A stretch of DNA of 54,680 nt from an uncultured Ruminococcus sp. (GCA_902776945.1 CACYSH010000009.1:1-54680), one strand, 5' to 3'. Counted from the stretch's first letter, positions 16,456-24,631 are shown. The notes: generated by a model not told the origin, from the sequence alone. Made by a program: numbers and translations.

Positions 16456-18333
16456 TTACTTGTATAACTGCGCCCTTAACGCATTCTTGCAGGCTTCAAA
16501 ATCAAGATCAAGCGTACTGAGACCTTCATGGTCGCCGTAAATGTAAGTACCGTCGGGCGGTAAACGCATTTCCCCGCGTGAATACGTCATCGAAAACATC
16601 AGCTTATAGAAGAAAAAGTACATCTCGCTGCCGGACATATTCGTGGTAAGCTCACGGCAGGAGATTTTAAGGAAATTATCAAGCTCCAGCGGACTGAGCG
16701 TTTTCGCCTTTTCAAGCAGCTTGTTTATCACTATGCGCTGACGGTCGGTGCGCTCGAAATCCGCATTGCCGACATAACGCAGTCTCGCGTAGGCAAGCGC
16801 CTGATTGCCGTTCATCTGAATATCCTGTCCGCCGCCCTGGAGATAATCGGTGCCTTTCGCGTTTTTCAGATACTTGTTCTGCTCTGCAAGCGGCGGCTCC
16901 ATGCCCTGCGCTTCCTCGTCGGTAATGCTGAGATTAATGCCGCCCGCCGCGTCGATAATGGTTATGAACGAAAAAAAATCAACGAAAACATACTTGTCAA
17001 TCTGTATCCCGAAATTCTGCTGCACGGTATCAAGAACCAGCTCCGCGCCGCCGTAGGCATACGCCGAATTGAGCTTGCCCCAGCCGCGCCCGGGAATATC
17101 CACATAGCTGTCGCGCATTATCGAGGTGAGCGTGACCTCCTTGCTGCGGCTGTTGATGCTTGCCAGGATCATCGAATCGGTGCGCCCGGTGTGATCTTCG
17201 TCGTCGGTGCCGCGATTGTCGCTTCCGATTATCAGCACATTTGTCACCTTGCTGTCCGAAAGCTCCGCCGCCGTTACGGTTCGCCTGCCTGTCGGAACCG
17301 ATTTTACCATGCTTATGTACCTGACGATAAGCACCTGCAAAAGCAGCGCCACTATGACTATGATCACGAACAATATCTTAATAAACGAGCCGAACGAAAA
17401 CGTTTTTACCTCATTGAGCTTTTCGCTGTCGTGGTCGTATCTGCCGAACGCGAGCTGCTTGTTGCCGTGTTTATGCTCCGCTTCCTCTGCGTAACGCTTA
17501 ACGCGGCTGTGTCCGTCGTCGAAGCTGCGGCTTTGACTGTGACTGTGGCTGTGATGCCGATGCTCACCGCTCCGCGACGAGCTTCTTGGTTCGCGGCTGT
17601 CGGCGGCGTAATTGTACATACTCTGCGGACGGTAATCTTCATCGCCGCCGCGCCCCGACCGCGAAGACCCTCCGCCCGCGCCCGTGTAGCTGTAAGAGGC
17701 GCTTTGGGAACGGTAGTCCTGCTGATAATCATGCTGATAATCCTGTCCGCCGCGCCCGATTATCGGCGACTGGTCATATCCAGAGCCTGAGTCTGAATAA
17801 TCATCATAGCTGCTCTGAGTGCGGCGCTCCTGTTCGCCGCGTCCCTGACGGGAATAATTGTCATAGCTGTCATAACCGTCATAGCCGTTATCACCGCTGT
17901 AATTACTTCTGCTGCGGCGTTCCTGTTCGCCGCGCCCCTGACGGGAATAATTGTCATAGTTGTCATAACCGCCATAGCCGTTATCGCCGCTATAATTACT
18001 TCTGCTGCGGCGTTCAGGCTCTCTGCGCGAAGAGGAGCGCGGTTCGCTGCTTCCGCTGTCATAGCCCGTGAATCCGCCGTTACCAAGACGAAAATCCGGG
18101 CGCTTTTCCTGCCCGTCCATGCCCGACTGTCGGCGCGGCTGCTGTCTGCCGCCGTATTGCTCGCTGCGGTAGTTCTGTCTGCGGCGTTCGTCTCCGGCAT
18201 CGAAGTCCGGCTTTTCGGATCTGCGGCTTCTTTCCGCCATGCGCTGATTTTTTTCAAGCTCACGGTCGTACATCTCGCCGTAAATATCCCCGCCGCTGCC
18301 GCTGCGGCTGTTACTGTACCTTCTGTCTGCCAT
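16456..18333 (-). CDS. LytR-CpsA-Psr wall-polymer transferase
   Basis: A 625-residue LCP-family membrane protein. Such enzymes move teichoic acid or polysaccharide from a lipid carrier to peptidoglycan. The order is a cytosolic disordered region (1 to about 300, rich in Arg, Ser, Tyr and Gly), one membrane helix (ILFVIIVIVALLLQVLIV) and the outer LCP domain with VTNVLIIGSDNR, HTGRTDSMILASI, TSIMRDSYVDIPG and the ALAYARLRYV end block. Residues about 105-165 contain a tandem repeat of YSRQGRGEQERRSRSNYSG units. The disordered head is far longer than usual. The ATG at 18333 is preferred; a GTG at 18375 would add 14 residues and lies in the leader hairpin. Confidence 0.9.
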   Translation of the reverse strand: MADRRYSNSRSGSGGDIYGEMYDRELEKNQRMAERSRRSEKPDFDAGDERRRQNYRSEQYGGRQQPRRQSGMDGQEKRPDFRLGNGGFTGYDSGSSEPRSSSRREPERRSRSNYSGDNGYGGYDNYDNYSRQGRGEQERRSRSNYSGDNGYDGYDSYDNYSRQGRGEQERRTQSSYDDYSDSGSGYDQSPIIGRGGQDYQHDYQQDYRSQSASYSYTGAGGGSSRSGRGGDEDYRPQSMYNYAADSREPRSSSRSGEHRHHSHSHSQSRSFDDGHSRVKRYAEEAEHKHGNKQLAFGRYDHDSEKLNEVKTFSFGSFIKILFVIIVIVALLLQVLIVRYISMVKSVPTGRRTVTAAELSDSKVTNVLIIGSDNRGTDDEDHTGRTDSMILASINSRSKEVTLTSIMRDSYVDIPGRGWGKLNSAYAYGGAELVLDTVQQNFGIQIDKYVFVDFFSFITIIDAAGGINLSITDEEAQGMEPPLAEQNKYLKNAKGTDYLQGGGQDIQMNGNQALAYARLRYVGNADFERTDRQRIVINKLLEKAKTLSPLELDNFLKISCRELTTNMSGSEMYFFFYKLMFSMTYSRGEMRLPPDGTYIYGDHEGLSTLDLDFEACKNALRAQLYK

Positions 18334-18365
18334 AATAAAAAACCTTTTTACCTTTCCTTTGCGGT

Positions 18366-18491
18366 ATATACTCACATCTGTTCCAACCTCACCCTTTTAT
18401 CCGCACATAAATCAAATTTCTCTGCATTCGCCTTGATAAATTTTATTCCTGCACGAATCTAAGGGTGAGCTTGAAACAAATGTGAGTATAT
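18366..18491 (-). promoter_or_regulatory. 31-bp inverted repeat in LCP leader
   Basis: The arms 18366-18396 and 18461-18491 match at 28 of 31 positions when one is reversed; the loop is 64 bases. The hairpin lies between the promoter and the start codon of the LCP gene, so it would be the main structure of its 185-base leader. The function is not known. Confidence 0.65.
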
Positions 18492-18523
18492 CCACCTTTT
18501 CATATTCTAATCCCTAATTATAT

Positions 18524-18552
18524 ATTATAGTAGAAAAAGCTGAAAATGTCAA
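18524..18552 (-). promoter_or_regulatory. Promoter of LCP gene
   Basis: Minus strand TTGACA (18547-18552), 17-base spacer, TATAAT (18524-18529): a full consensus match. The leader to the start codon is about 185 bases. Confidence 0.85.
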
Positions 18553-18702
18553 ATGATTTGCGTAAATTCTCAGAAATTTTTCATTTATTTCGCCGGATAA
18601 TAACAGTATAGCTGCCGCATTTTTTTAAATCAATATTTTACCTGCATAACGCCCTCAAAACCGTCAATACTAAGTTCAGCAAGAAAAGGCAGGTGAACAA
18701 AA

Positions 18703-18912
18703 ATGCTTGACAGAATTGCATTGCTGCTGCTGATAGTCGGGGGCGTGAACTGGGGTCTGCTGGGTATATTCCGTTTTGACCTTGTCGCCTTCATGTTCGG
18801 CGGGCAGGCGGCTATCATAAGCCGTATAATCTATGTGCTGGTGGGCATCAGCGCGATATGGTGCATCTCGCTGTTCTTCAAGGAACAGGAGCTTATCGAA
18901 GCCCGCGGCTAA
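18703..18912 (+). CDS. DUF378 membrane protein
   Basis: A 69-residue protein with two membrane helices. LLLLIVGGVNWGLLGIFRFD and the following ISRIIYVLVGISAIW are the signature of DUF378 (YuzA-like) proteins, whose role is unknown. An aggtga element (18690-18695) lies upstream. It is divergent from the LCP gene. A large hairpin and a terminator follow its stop codon. Confidence 0.85.
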   Translation: MLDRIALLLLIVGGVNWGLLGIFRFDLVAFMFGGQAAIISRIIYVLVGISAIWCISLFFKEQELIEARG

Positions 18913-18924
18913 ATCCCCTCCAAG

Positions 18925-19037
18925 GGCGGACAGCCGTATATGCGGAGGAAAGACCCTGCCGCGTCCGCGAAAAAGCACGGGCTTGCAAGCCGGACTTTAA
19001 ACGCGTGTCTTTCCTCTGCGTATGCGGCTGTCCTGCC
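18925..19037 (+). ncRNA. Long 3' hairpin, possible small RNA
   Basis: ggacagccgtatatgcggag.. (from 18928) and its reverse complement ending at 19034 pair over 27 positions; the three differences are transitions that would still form G-U pairs in RNA. The 52-base loop holds its own palindrome gggcttgcaagccgg. The element sits between the DUF378 stop and a terminator. Whether a separate RNA is made is unknown. Confidence 0.4.
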
Positions 19038-19050
19038 GTGTGCGGACACG

Positions 19051-19090
19051 AAAAACGGACGGTGTTTTTTGGCACCGTCCGTTATTTTTT
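19051..19090. terminator. Bidirectional terminator, DUF378/XRE
   Basis: Stem acggacggtg / caccgtccgt with T-rich loop and tail. It separates the convergent DUF378 and XRE genes. The same stem sequence recurs at 20461 and 21149. Confidence 0.85.
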
Positions 19091-19429
19091 TCTTGCTATT
19101 TCGACAGCCGCTCTGCCGATGACCTCGTAAGCCGCACGGTCGATCACCGCCCCTCGAAATGTATCGCCGAGCGCACGGAGAATATCCGCCTGCTCGTCGG
19201 TCAGCCCGTGAAGCGTCAGCGTACCTTTATGCTCCATGCCGAGAAGCTCGTCCATTGAGACGTTGAACAGGGCGGCGTAGGAGCGGAGAACGTCTATTGA
19301 CGGGACGGACAAATTGCTTTCATACTTGCATATCGCAGATTCCGTAACATTCAGCCAATTGGCTACTCTTTTTTGTGTCCATTTCTTTTTTATCCGCAGT
19401 TCGCGCAATTTAATTCCCAAATCAAACAT
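19082..19429 (-). CDS. XRE-family transcription regulator
   Basis: A 115-residue DNA-binding protein. Residues 4-60 are a Cro/C1-type helix-turn-helix (LRELRIKKKWTQKRVANWLN, then ESAICKYES and VPSIDVLRSYAALFNVSMDELLG). The C-terminal 55 residues are helical and could dimerise. It is divergent from the lipoprotein gene at 19579, and the shared gap holds a palindrome over the lipoprotein -10 box, so it may control that gene and itself. The effector signal is unknown. Confidence 0.88.
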   Translation of the reverse strand: MFDLGIKLRELRIKKKWTQKRVANWLNVTESAICKYESNLSVPSIDVLRSYAALFNVSMDELLGMEHKGTLTLHGLTDEQADILRALGDTFRGAVIDRAAYEVIGRAAVEIARKK

Positions 19430-19476
19430 AACAAATACCTCTGACTTTCCTATTAGTAAATTTTATCATATAAAAC

Positions 19477-19530
19477 TTGACAAGCAGTCCATAATATGAT
19501 ATAATATATGACGGACAGTCATATTATATA
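19477..19530 (+). promoter_or_regulatory. Lipoprotein promoter with overlapping operator
   Basis: TTGACA (19477-19482), 17-base spacer, TATAAT (19500-19505). An inverted repeat with arms atatgac (19506-19512) and gtcatat (19518-19524), extended by AT-rich half matches, covers the -10 box and start site. Its position is right for repression, perhaps by the divergent XRE protein. Confidence 0.7.
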
Positions 19531-19578
19531 CTTAAAACTTGAAGATTTGTCCTATTTTGTTTTATGGAGGTTATACTA

Positions 19579-20445
19579 ATGAGAAAAGCTGTAATAATAG
19601 GTATAGCGGCAATTTTGCTGACTGCCTGCGGCGGCAGCGATAGTGCTGCTTCCGAATCCCCTGCACCGCAGGAAACGACAACAACGGCAGCTGCCGAGAC
19701 CGAAACCGCCCCCGCTGCATCAGCCGATGAAAAAGCAGCAGAACCTGCGGAAACAACAACGGCGGCAGAAACTACTGCGGCTGAGGAAGTAACCACCGAA
19801 GCCATTACTCAGGCGGGGAATGTCGAGATTAATATTTCAAAAAAAGAAGAATCGGAAAAAGTTGAAATTACAGAAGACGACATATCTAAAATTTCTGTCA
19901 AGGAATATGTGTACGAAGGAACCAAGAGTACATACGATTTTATTATTATAACAAATAATTCCAGCAAAGCAATCAAATATTCTCCTAGTGGAATTGCGAA
20001 GGATAGTGCCGGGAATACTATTGGCGAGGCTCATGTAAATTTATATGGCGAAACGATAATTGCACCCGGAGATACCTCTATCGCATTTATAGATTTTAGT
20101 GATGTTTTGGGCGTAGCATCAGTTGAATTGACCCCGAATTACAGTATCCCTGAATATAATGCGGTTGATCTAAAAAAACTGAACGCCAAGATTGATCTCG
20201 ATATGGATACAAGGCGTGGAACAATAGAAGTAACAAATAACGGAGATGTTCCCGTATATTATCCCAAAGGATGCCTTTTATTTATTGATGATAAAGGTAA
20301 GCCGGTTGATTACGACAGTTCTACCTATACTAATGAAGGTGGTTCACTGCAACCTGGCGAAACTGTGTCCCATAACTTTACGATGTTCCGTGAGCCGGAC
20401 GAGTTTGACCACGTTGAATTCTACTTAAGCGGTCATGAAAAATAA
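19579..20445 (+). CDS. Surface lipoprotein of unknown function
   Basis: A 288-residue lipoprotein. The signal peptide RKAVIIGIAAILLTAC ends in the lipobox LTAC-G, so the mature protein starts at Cys17 and is lipid-anchored outside. A low-complexity linker rich in Thr, Ala and Glu runs to about residue 80. Two beta-rich segments follow, each with a phrase such as YDFIIITNNSSKAIKYSPSG or GTIEVTNNGDVPVYYPKG, which resemble repeated Ig-like domains. The SD tggaggt fixes the start at 19579. No family name can be given. The gene is under a promoter with an operator-like palindrome. Confidence 0.8.
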   Translation: MRKAVIIGIAAILLTACGGSDSAASESPAPQETTTTAAAETETAPAASADEKAAEPAETTTAAETTAAEEVTTEAITQAGNVEINISKKEESEKVEITEDDISKISVKEYVYEGTKSTYDFIIITNNSSKAIKYSPSGIAKDSAGNTIGEAHVNLYGETIIAPGDTSIAFIDFSDVLGVASVELTPNYSIPEYNAVDLKKLNAKIDLDMDTRRGTIEVTNNGDVPVYYPKGCLLFIDDKGKPVDYDSSTYTNEGGSLQPGETVSHNFTMFREPDEFDHVEFYLSGHEK

Positions 20446-20460
20446 TAAAGCCAAATAGCA

Positions 20461-20497
20461 AAAAACGGACGATGCGCAAAGCACCGTCCGTTATGTT
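20461..20497. terminator. Bidirectional terminator, lipoprotein/ParE
   Basis: aaaaacggacgatgc / gcaccgtccgtt stem between the convergent lipoprotein and toxin genes; nearly the same sequence as at 19051 and 21149. Confidence 0.85.
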
Positions 20498-20812
20498 TTA
20501 CAGCTTGTTCTCGTAATCCTCGCCCGCGTGGAAAATGTTCGTTATAACGACGGTATCGCCGTCAATGGCAAACAGCATAAAATAATCATGTTTCATGAAG
20601 TTCATTCTTTTCAGACCACGCTTTTTAAGCTCCGGGTCGTCCGGAACCGGCAAACTGTCAGCCAAATATGACAGTTTTTTCTTGGAATCATTGCAATCAT
20701 TAAAAACATTTCTTGCCGCATACGGATTATGTTTTTCATTTTTTAGATAGTCCACACAGCGGCGGAGATCGTCTTGTGCTTTTGCAGAAAAACTTACCCG
20801 ATATTTTTTCAA
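20498..20812 (-). CDS. ParE/RelE-superfamily toxin
   Basis: A 104-residue basic protein of the ParE/RelE fold. YRVSFSAKAQDDLRRCVDYLKNE is the typical first strand and helix pair. The closing strands (FMKHDYFMLFAIDGDTVVITNIFHAGEDY) match the family. ParE members poison gyrase and RelE members cut mRNA; sequence alone does not tell which applies. Its start overlaps the antitoxin stop by 4 bases, the standard arrangement of a type II toxin-antitoxin operon. Confidence 0.85.
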   Translation of the reverse strand: MKKYRVSFSAKAQDDLRRCVDYLKNEKHNPYAARNVFNDCNDSKKKLSYLADSLPVPDDPELKKRGLKRMNFMKHDYFMLFAIDGDTVVITNIFHAGEDYENKL

Positions 20813-21069
20813 AATCCGAACTCCTTCCTGAGCCTTTCGATAACAATGTCCGAATCCTCATAGCGCCCGTTTCTGAAATCATCAAGCCCCTCGTCAACGC
20901 GCTTCAGGAACTCCTCCTTAGTAAGCGGGTGATAAAAGCCGTCACTGTAATCAGGCTCCGAAGCAACGTCATTTACATAATCCCGAACATCTCTGAGCTG
21001 TTTGTCATTTAACGATTTAAGAACCTCAATTATCCCGTCCAAAACGGACTTATCCGCAGCATATCCCAT
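20809..21069 (-). CDS. Antitoxin of ParE-type pair
   Basis: An 86-residue acidic protein encoded directly before the toxin. It is helical throughout, with LDGIIEVLKSLNDKQLRDVRDYVND in the first half and a toxin-wrapping type C-terminus (FLKRVDEGLDDFRNGRYED). The start at 21069 is fixed by gaaaggag. No classical RHH or HTH motif is obvious, so DNA binding cannot be claimed. It has its own consensus promoter. Confidence 0.75.
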   Translation of the reverse strand: MGYAADKSVLDGIIEVLKSLNDKQLRDVRDYVNDVASEPDYSDGFYHPLTKEEFLKRVDEGLDDFRNGRYEDSDIVIERLRKEFGF

Positions 21070-21118
21070 GATAAATTCTCCTTTCACAGAAGGTTACAAA
21101 TACGTTTCCTATACATAT

Positions 21119-21147
21119 ATTATAACACAAATACGCCGTTTTGTCAA
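21119..21147 (-). promoter_or_regulatory. Promoter of toxin-antitoxin operon
   Basis: Minus strand TTGACA (21142-21147), 17 bases, TATAAT (21119-21124), full consensus. Confidence 0.85.
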
Positions 21148-21148
21148 T

Positions 21149-21184
21149 CAAAAACGGACGATGCCGAAAGCACCGTCCGTCTTA
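21149..21184 (-). terminator. Terminator of PEP carboxykinase gene
   Basis: Third copy of the acggacg..gc / gc..cgtccgt stem. On the minus strand it is followed by T5 and ends the PEP carboxykinase transcript just before the toxin-antitoxin promoter. Confidence 0.8.
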
Positions 21185-21218
21185 TTATTTATACAGAAAA
21201 TCTAACGAAATCCGCAGA

Positions 21219-23018
21219 TCAGCCGTTGAATCTCTTCTCCAGCTTGTCAAGCTCGCCGTAGAGAGCCGCGGGGATCTTGCCGCCCTTGGCAGCGATGTCC
21301 TCGTCGTAGTAACGGCGCATTTCCTTGATCTCGTCAGCCCACAGATCCTTGTCAACCGCGAGCAGAGCGTCTACCTGAGCAGCGCTCATGTCGAGACCTT
21401 CAAGGTTCAGGTCTTCCGGATTGGGAACGTAGCCGATAGGAGTTTCCTTAGCGCCTACTGTACCCTCGCAGCGCTTGATGATCCAGTCAAGAACGCGCAT
21501 ATTGTCGCCGAAGCCGGGCCACATGAAGTCGCCGTTGTCGTCCTTCTTGAACCAGTTAACGTTGAAGATCTTGGGAGCCTTGTCGCCGAGCTTTTCGCCC
21601 ATTTCGAGCCAGTGGTTCCAGTAGTCGCCAACGTTGTAGCCGATGAAGGGCTTCATCGCCATCGGGTCGTGACGGAGTACGCCAACAGCGCCGGTAGCAG
21701 CAGCAGTAGTCTCGGACGATACAGCGGAGCCGATGTAGGTGCCGTGAGTCCAGTCAAAGGACTGATATACCAGCGGAGTGGTCTTTGCACGTCTGCCGCC
21801 GAAGATTATAGCGGAAACCGGCACGCCCTTCGGGTTGTTGAACTCGGGGCTGATGCAGGGGCAGTTCTCTGCGGGAGCAGTGAAACGGCTGTTCGGATGA
21901 GCGAGCTTTTCGCCGGAAGCGATATACTCGGGTCCGTTTACATGAGCGCCCTTCCACTCCTCAGCATTTACAGGAGGATTCTTGTCGAGACCCTCCCACC
22001 AGGGAGTCATATTGTCGAGGTTGATAGCAACGTTCGTGAAGATAGCGTTCTTCTTGGTGGAAGCAAGAGCGTTGTAGTTGCTCTTTGCGTTGGTTCCGGG
22101 AGCAACGCCGAAGAAGCCGTTCTCGGGGTTGATAGCATAAAGTCTGCCGTCCTCGCCCTGCTTCATCCATGCGATGTCGTCGCCGACGGTGAATACCTTG
22201 TAGCCCTGCTTGGTGTAGCCCTCGGGCGGGATAAGCATCGCAAGGTTGGTCTTGCCGCAGGCAGACGGGAAAGCGGCGGTGATGTACTTAACGTCGCCGT
22301 CGGGCTTCTGAACGCCTAAGATAAGCATATGTTCAGCCATCCAGCCCTCGTTCTTGCCCTGGAACGAAGCGATTCTGAGAGCAAAGCACTTCTTGCCGAG
22401 CAGTACGTTTCCGCCGTAAGCGGAGTTGATCGAGCAGATAGTGTTCTTCTCGGGGAACTGAACGATGTATCTCTTGTCGGGGTCAACGTCAGCCTTGGAG
22501 TGCAGACCGCGAACAAAGTCGTCGGAAACATCGCCGAGGTTTTCGAAAGCTCTTGTGCCTACGCGGGTCATGATGTCCATGTTCAGAACAACATAGATAG
22601 AGTCGGTCAACTCAACGCCCACCTTAGCGAGGGGCGAGCCGATAGGTCCCATAGAATAGGGGATAACGTACATGGTTCTGCCCTTCATAACGCCCTTGTA
22701 CATGGGTTCGAGCATAGCCCACATTTCGTTGGGATCCATCCAGTTGTTGGTCGGGCCCGCGTCCTCCTTCTTGTTGGAGCAGATAAAGGTTCTGTCCTCA
22801 ACACGGGCAACGTCGTTGGGCTTGGTGCGGTGATAGAGACAGCCGGGGTAGAGTTCCTCGTTCATCTTTACCATTTCGCCGGTAGAAAGAGCCTCCTGAC
22901 GGAGAGCCTCAAGCTGTTCGTCGCTGCCGTCGATCCATACTACCTTATCAGGGGTGGTAAGGGCGATCATTTCATCGACCCACGCATTTACGTTGGGGTT
23001 CTTGGTTAAACTTGCCAT
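21219..23018 (-). CDS. pckG: Phosphoenolpyruvate carboxykinase (GTP)
   Basis: Interconverts oxaloacetate and phosphoenolpyruvate with GTP/GDP; in anaerobes it often runs toward oxaloacetate for succinate formation. The 599 residues match the GTP class. The P-loop AFPSACGKTNLAML near residue 245, the metal-binding FTVGDDIAWM about 30 residues on, the GENGFFGV-like ENGFFGVAPGTN and PRNWFRKD-like NVNWFKKDDNG are diagnostic. It stands alone with its own promoter and terminator. Confidence 0.96.
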   Translation of the reverse strand: MASLTKNPNVNAWVDEMIALTTPDKVVWIDGSDEQLEALRQEALSTGEMVKMNEELYPGCLYHRTKPNDVARVEDRTFICSNKKEDAGPTNNWMDPNEMWAMLEPMYKGVMKGRTMYVIPYSMGPIGSPLAKVGVELTDSIYVVLNMDIMTRVGTRAFENLGDVSDDFVRGLHSKADVDPDKRYIVQFPEKNTICSINSAYGGNVLLGKKCFALRIASFQGKNEGWMAEHMLILGVQKPDGDVKYITAAFPSACGKTNLAMLIPPEGYTKQGYKVFTVGDDIAWMKQGEDGRLYAINPENGFFGVAPGTNAKSNYNALASTKKNAIFTNVAINLDNMTPWWEGLDKNPPVNAEEWKGAHVNGPEYIASGEKLAHPNSRFTAPAENCPCISPEFNNPKGVPVSAIIFGGRRAKTTPLVYQSFDWTHGTYIGSAVSSETTAAATGAVGVLRHDPMAMKPFIGYNVGDYWNHWLEMGEKLGDKAPKIFNVNWFKKDDNGDFMWPGFGDNMRVLDWIIKRCEGTVGAKETPIGYVPNPEDLNLEGLDMSAAQVDALLAVDKDLWADEIKEMRRYYDEDIAAKGGKIPAALYGELDKLEKRFNG

Positions 23019-23089
23019 TAAAATATACTCCTCTCATGAAAATAGATATGTGGTGAAAAAGGACGTAAGTAAGCGTCCTATACATAATT

Positions 23090-23118
23090 ATTATACCGCA
23101 AATTTTTCCTTTTGTCAA
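23090..23118 (-). promoter_or_regulatory. Promoter of PEP carboxykinase gene
   Basis: Minus strand TTGACA (23113-23118), 17 bases, TATAAT (23090-23095). Directly downstream ggacgc ttactt acgtcc (23061-23078) forms a small palindrome that could be an operator or leader hairpin. Confidence 0.85.
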
Positions 23119-23202
23119 CACCCGATTGTTGATATATCGAAAAAATATGGGAGCGGCAGATCATGTTCGGGTTTACGGGTCGTTCCCTCCCCGTGCATTG
23201 GT

Positions 23203-24393
23203 TCAGAAATCGTATTCGTGGAACCATGTTTTCTCGCCGTTATCAACATCGTAAAAGAACTTTCGCAGAGTTACTGACCAGCTGCCGTTAAATTCAAGCG
23301 AATAAGCGTTATACGAATCGGTAAGAGCCGCGAGCTTTTCTTCGCGGGTCATTCCGTCGTACCATGTTGAAATAAACTTATTGTTCCGTTCGGGGCTGGT
23401 ATAGGAATCAGCGCCCGCTTCGAACCACGCCTGATCCTTGTCGCTCATTAAACTTGTACACGGTATTGCGCCTATGTGAGGGAGACATCTTACAAAACCG
23501 CTGTAATAGTCATTGACGAGCGTGGTCAATTCATCTTTTTCGATCTCTCCGTCTGAGGTATAGTATTTTACGTCATCGCCGATACCGCACGAATAACCTC
23601 CTACCCTGCTTTCGTTAAACGTATGTTCGCCGACGGAAAGATCGTTAAGGAAGTACCCGCCGTTTGGCGATTCCGAAGGCATCGGAATGACATATTTGTA
23701 ATTGCCTTCTCCGTCCGACACCACATCAGCGCCGCAGGCTCCGGTCAGACCGGGATAAAACGTATCGTCGGTATAGTCCGAAAATGCACTGACCGAATCG
23801 TATATGAACGGATATTCGTCGCTGCTGAAGTTGCTGTTTTTCTCATTATATATCTGTTCCATAGTTCCGGAATCTAAATTGAGCCTGAAAAGCACATATC
23901 CTTCGCCGAACTGCCAGCCGGGATTCCAGCCGCCGATAATAAATTCGGGTGTTCCGTCGAAATCAAGATCCTCAAACCAGCAAACGCCGTGTTCTCTGTT
24001 TGTCAAATCGGGGTTTCTTGGCATATCAGACAGACTGTCGTTCACGGGGTCGAGCCAGAGAGCCTCGTTATTGAGAACGATCTCTGCGGCTTTCTCCGCG
24101 TCGGTTTTTTCGGCGTTATCAGCAGGAGCGCTTTCGGGTGTTTTTTCCGTCGCGGCTGATACATCTGCGGACGGCGCTTCGCTTTCTGCTGCGGTTGTCG
24201 TGGCGGCATCCGTATTATCTGTTGCTGCCTGTGCGGCGGTGGTTTCCGCCGCAGCGTTTGACGGCGGTGCATTATCGGCGGCATTTTCGCCGCAGCCGCT
24301 GAACAGGCTTACCGCCAATAAAGCCGCTGCTGTTAAAGCGAAGTGTTTACGGCTGCCGTCATGAAAATTGTGTTTAGTATTTGTTTTACGCAT
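23203..24393 (-). CDS. Surface lipoprotein of unknown function
   Basis: A 396-residue lipoprotein. The signal peptide ends in the lipobox LFSGC (Cys about 34). A linker of Ala, Thr, Glu and Asp extends to about residue 105. The globular part has a phrase typical of FG-GAP-like or calcium-binding turns (WFEDLDFDGTPEFIIGGW) and several Cys residues (VGGYSCGIG, VRCLPHIGAIPC). The SD aggag is 7 bases before the ATG. No catalytic motif is recognised. It is in the same direction as the PEP carboxykinase gene, which has its own promoter. Confidence 0.8.
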   Translation of the reverse strand: MRKTNTKHNFHDGSRKHFALTAAALLAVSLFSGCGENAADNAPPSNAAAETTAAQAATDNTDAATTTAAESEAPSADVSAATEKTPESAPADNAEKTDAEKAAEIVLNNEALWLDPVNDSLSDMPRNPDLTNREHGVCWFEDLDFDGTPEFIIGGWNPGWQFGEGYVLFRLNLDSGTMEQIYNEKNSNFSSDEYPFIYDSVSAFSDYTDDTFYPGLTGACGADVVSDGEGNYKYVIPMPSESPNGGYFLNDLSVGEHTFNESRVGGYSCGIGDDVKYYTSDGEIEKDELTTLVNDYYSGFVRCLPHIGAIPCTSLMSDKDQAWFEAGADSYTSPERNNKFISTWYDGMTREEKLAALTDSYNAYSLEFNGSWSVTLRKFFYDVDNGEKTWFHEYDF

Positions 24394-24492
24394 ACTTCAC
24401 TCTCCTGAAAATTATTATTTTTGTTGTTATGCTTCATTTTTATAAATTTGTCAGTTCATAGTGAACGATATTTATTTTAGACATTGGGAATG

Positions 24493-24592
24493 CACTACCC
24501 ACAACTTAAGTTTTACAAGGTGTAGGACGGGGGCTTGCTCCCGCCCGTAAATGAACGTTTTCTAAAGATAATTTCCGTCAATCTTGTCCACG
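24493..24592 (-). repeat. MITE-like element, reverse copy
   Basis: Reverse-oriented copy of the element at 9932. The end cactacccacaacttaag (24493-24510) is the same terminal repeat; the core and the acgttcattta.. and attgacggaaat blocks follow on the minus strand with few changes. It lies between the cyclase and lipoprotein genes. Confidence 0.65.
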
Positions 24593-24631
24593 ATTTGACA
24601 GTGAAATAGTATAATATAGCTTTCGCCTTGC

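Noticed and set aside
17586-18071. Open frames over the LCP low-complexity region
   Set aside because: They arise from the repetitive codons of the disordered head and have no start signals.
21141-22319. 392-codon open frame on the plus strand
   Set aside because: It is the mirror of the PEP carboxykinase gene, whose motifs are unambiguous on the minus strand; no SD or family match.
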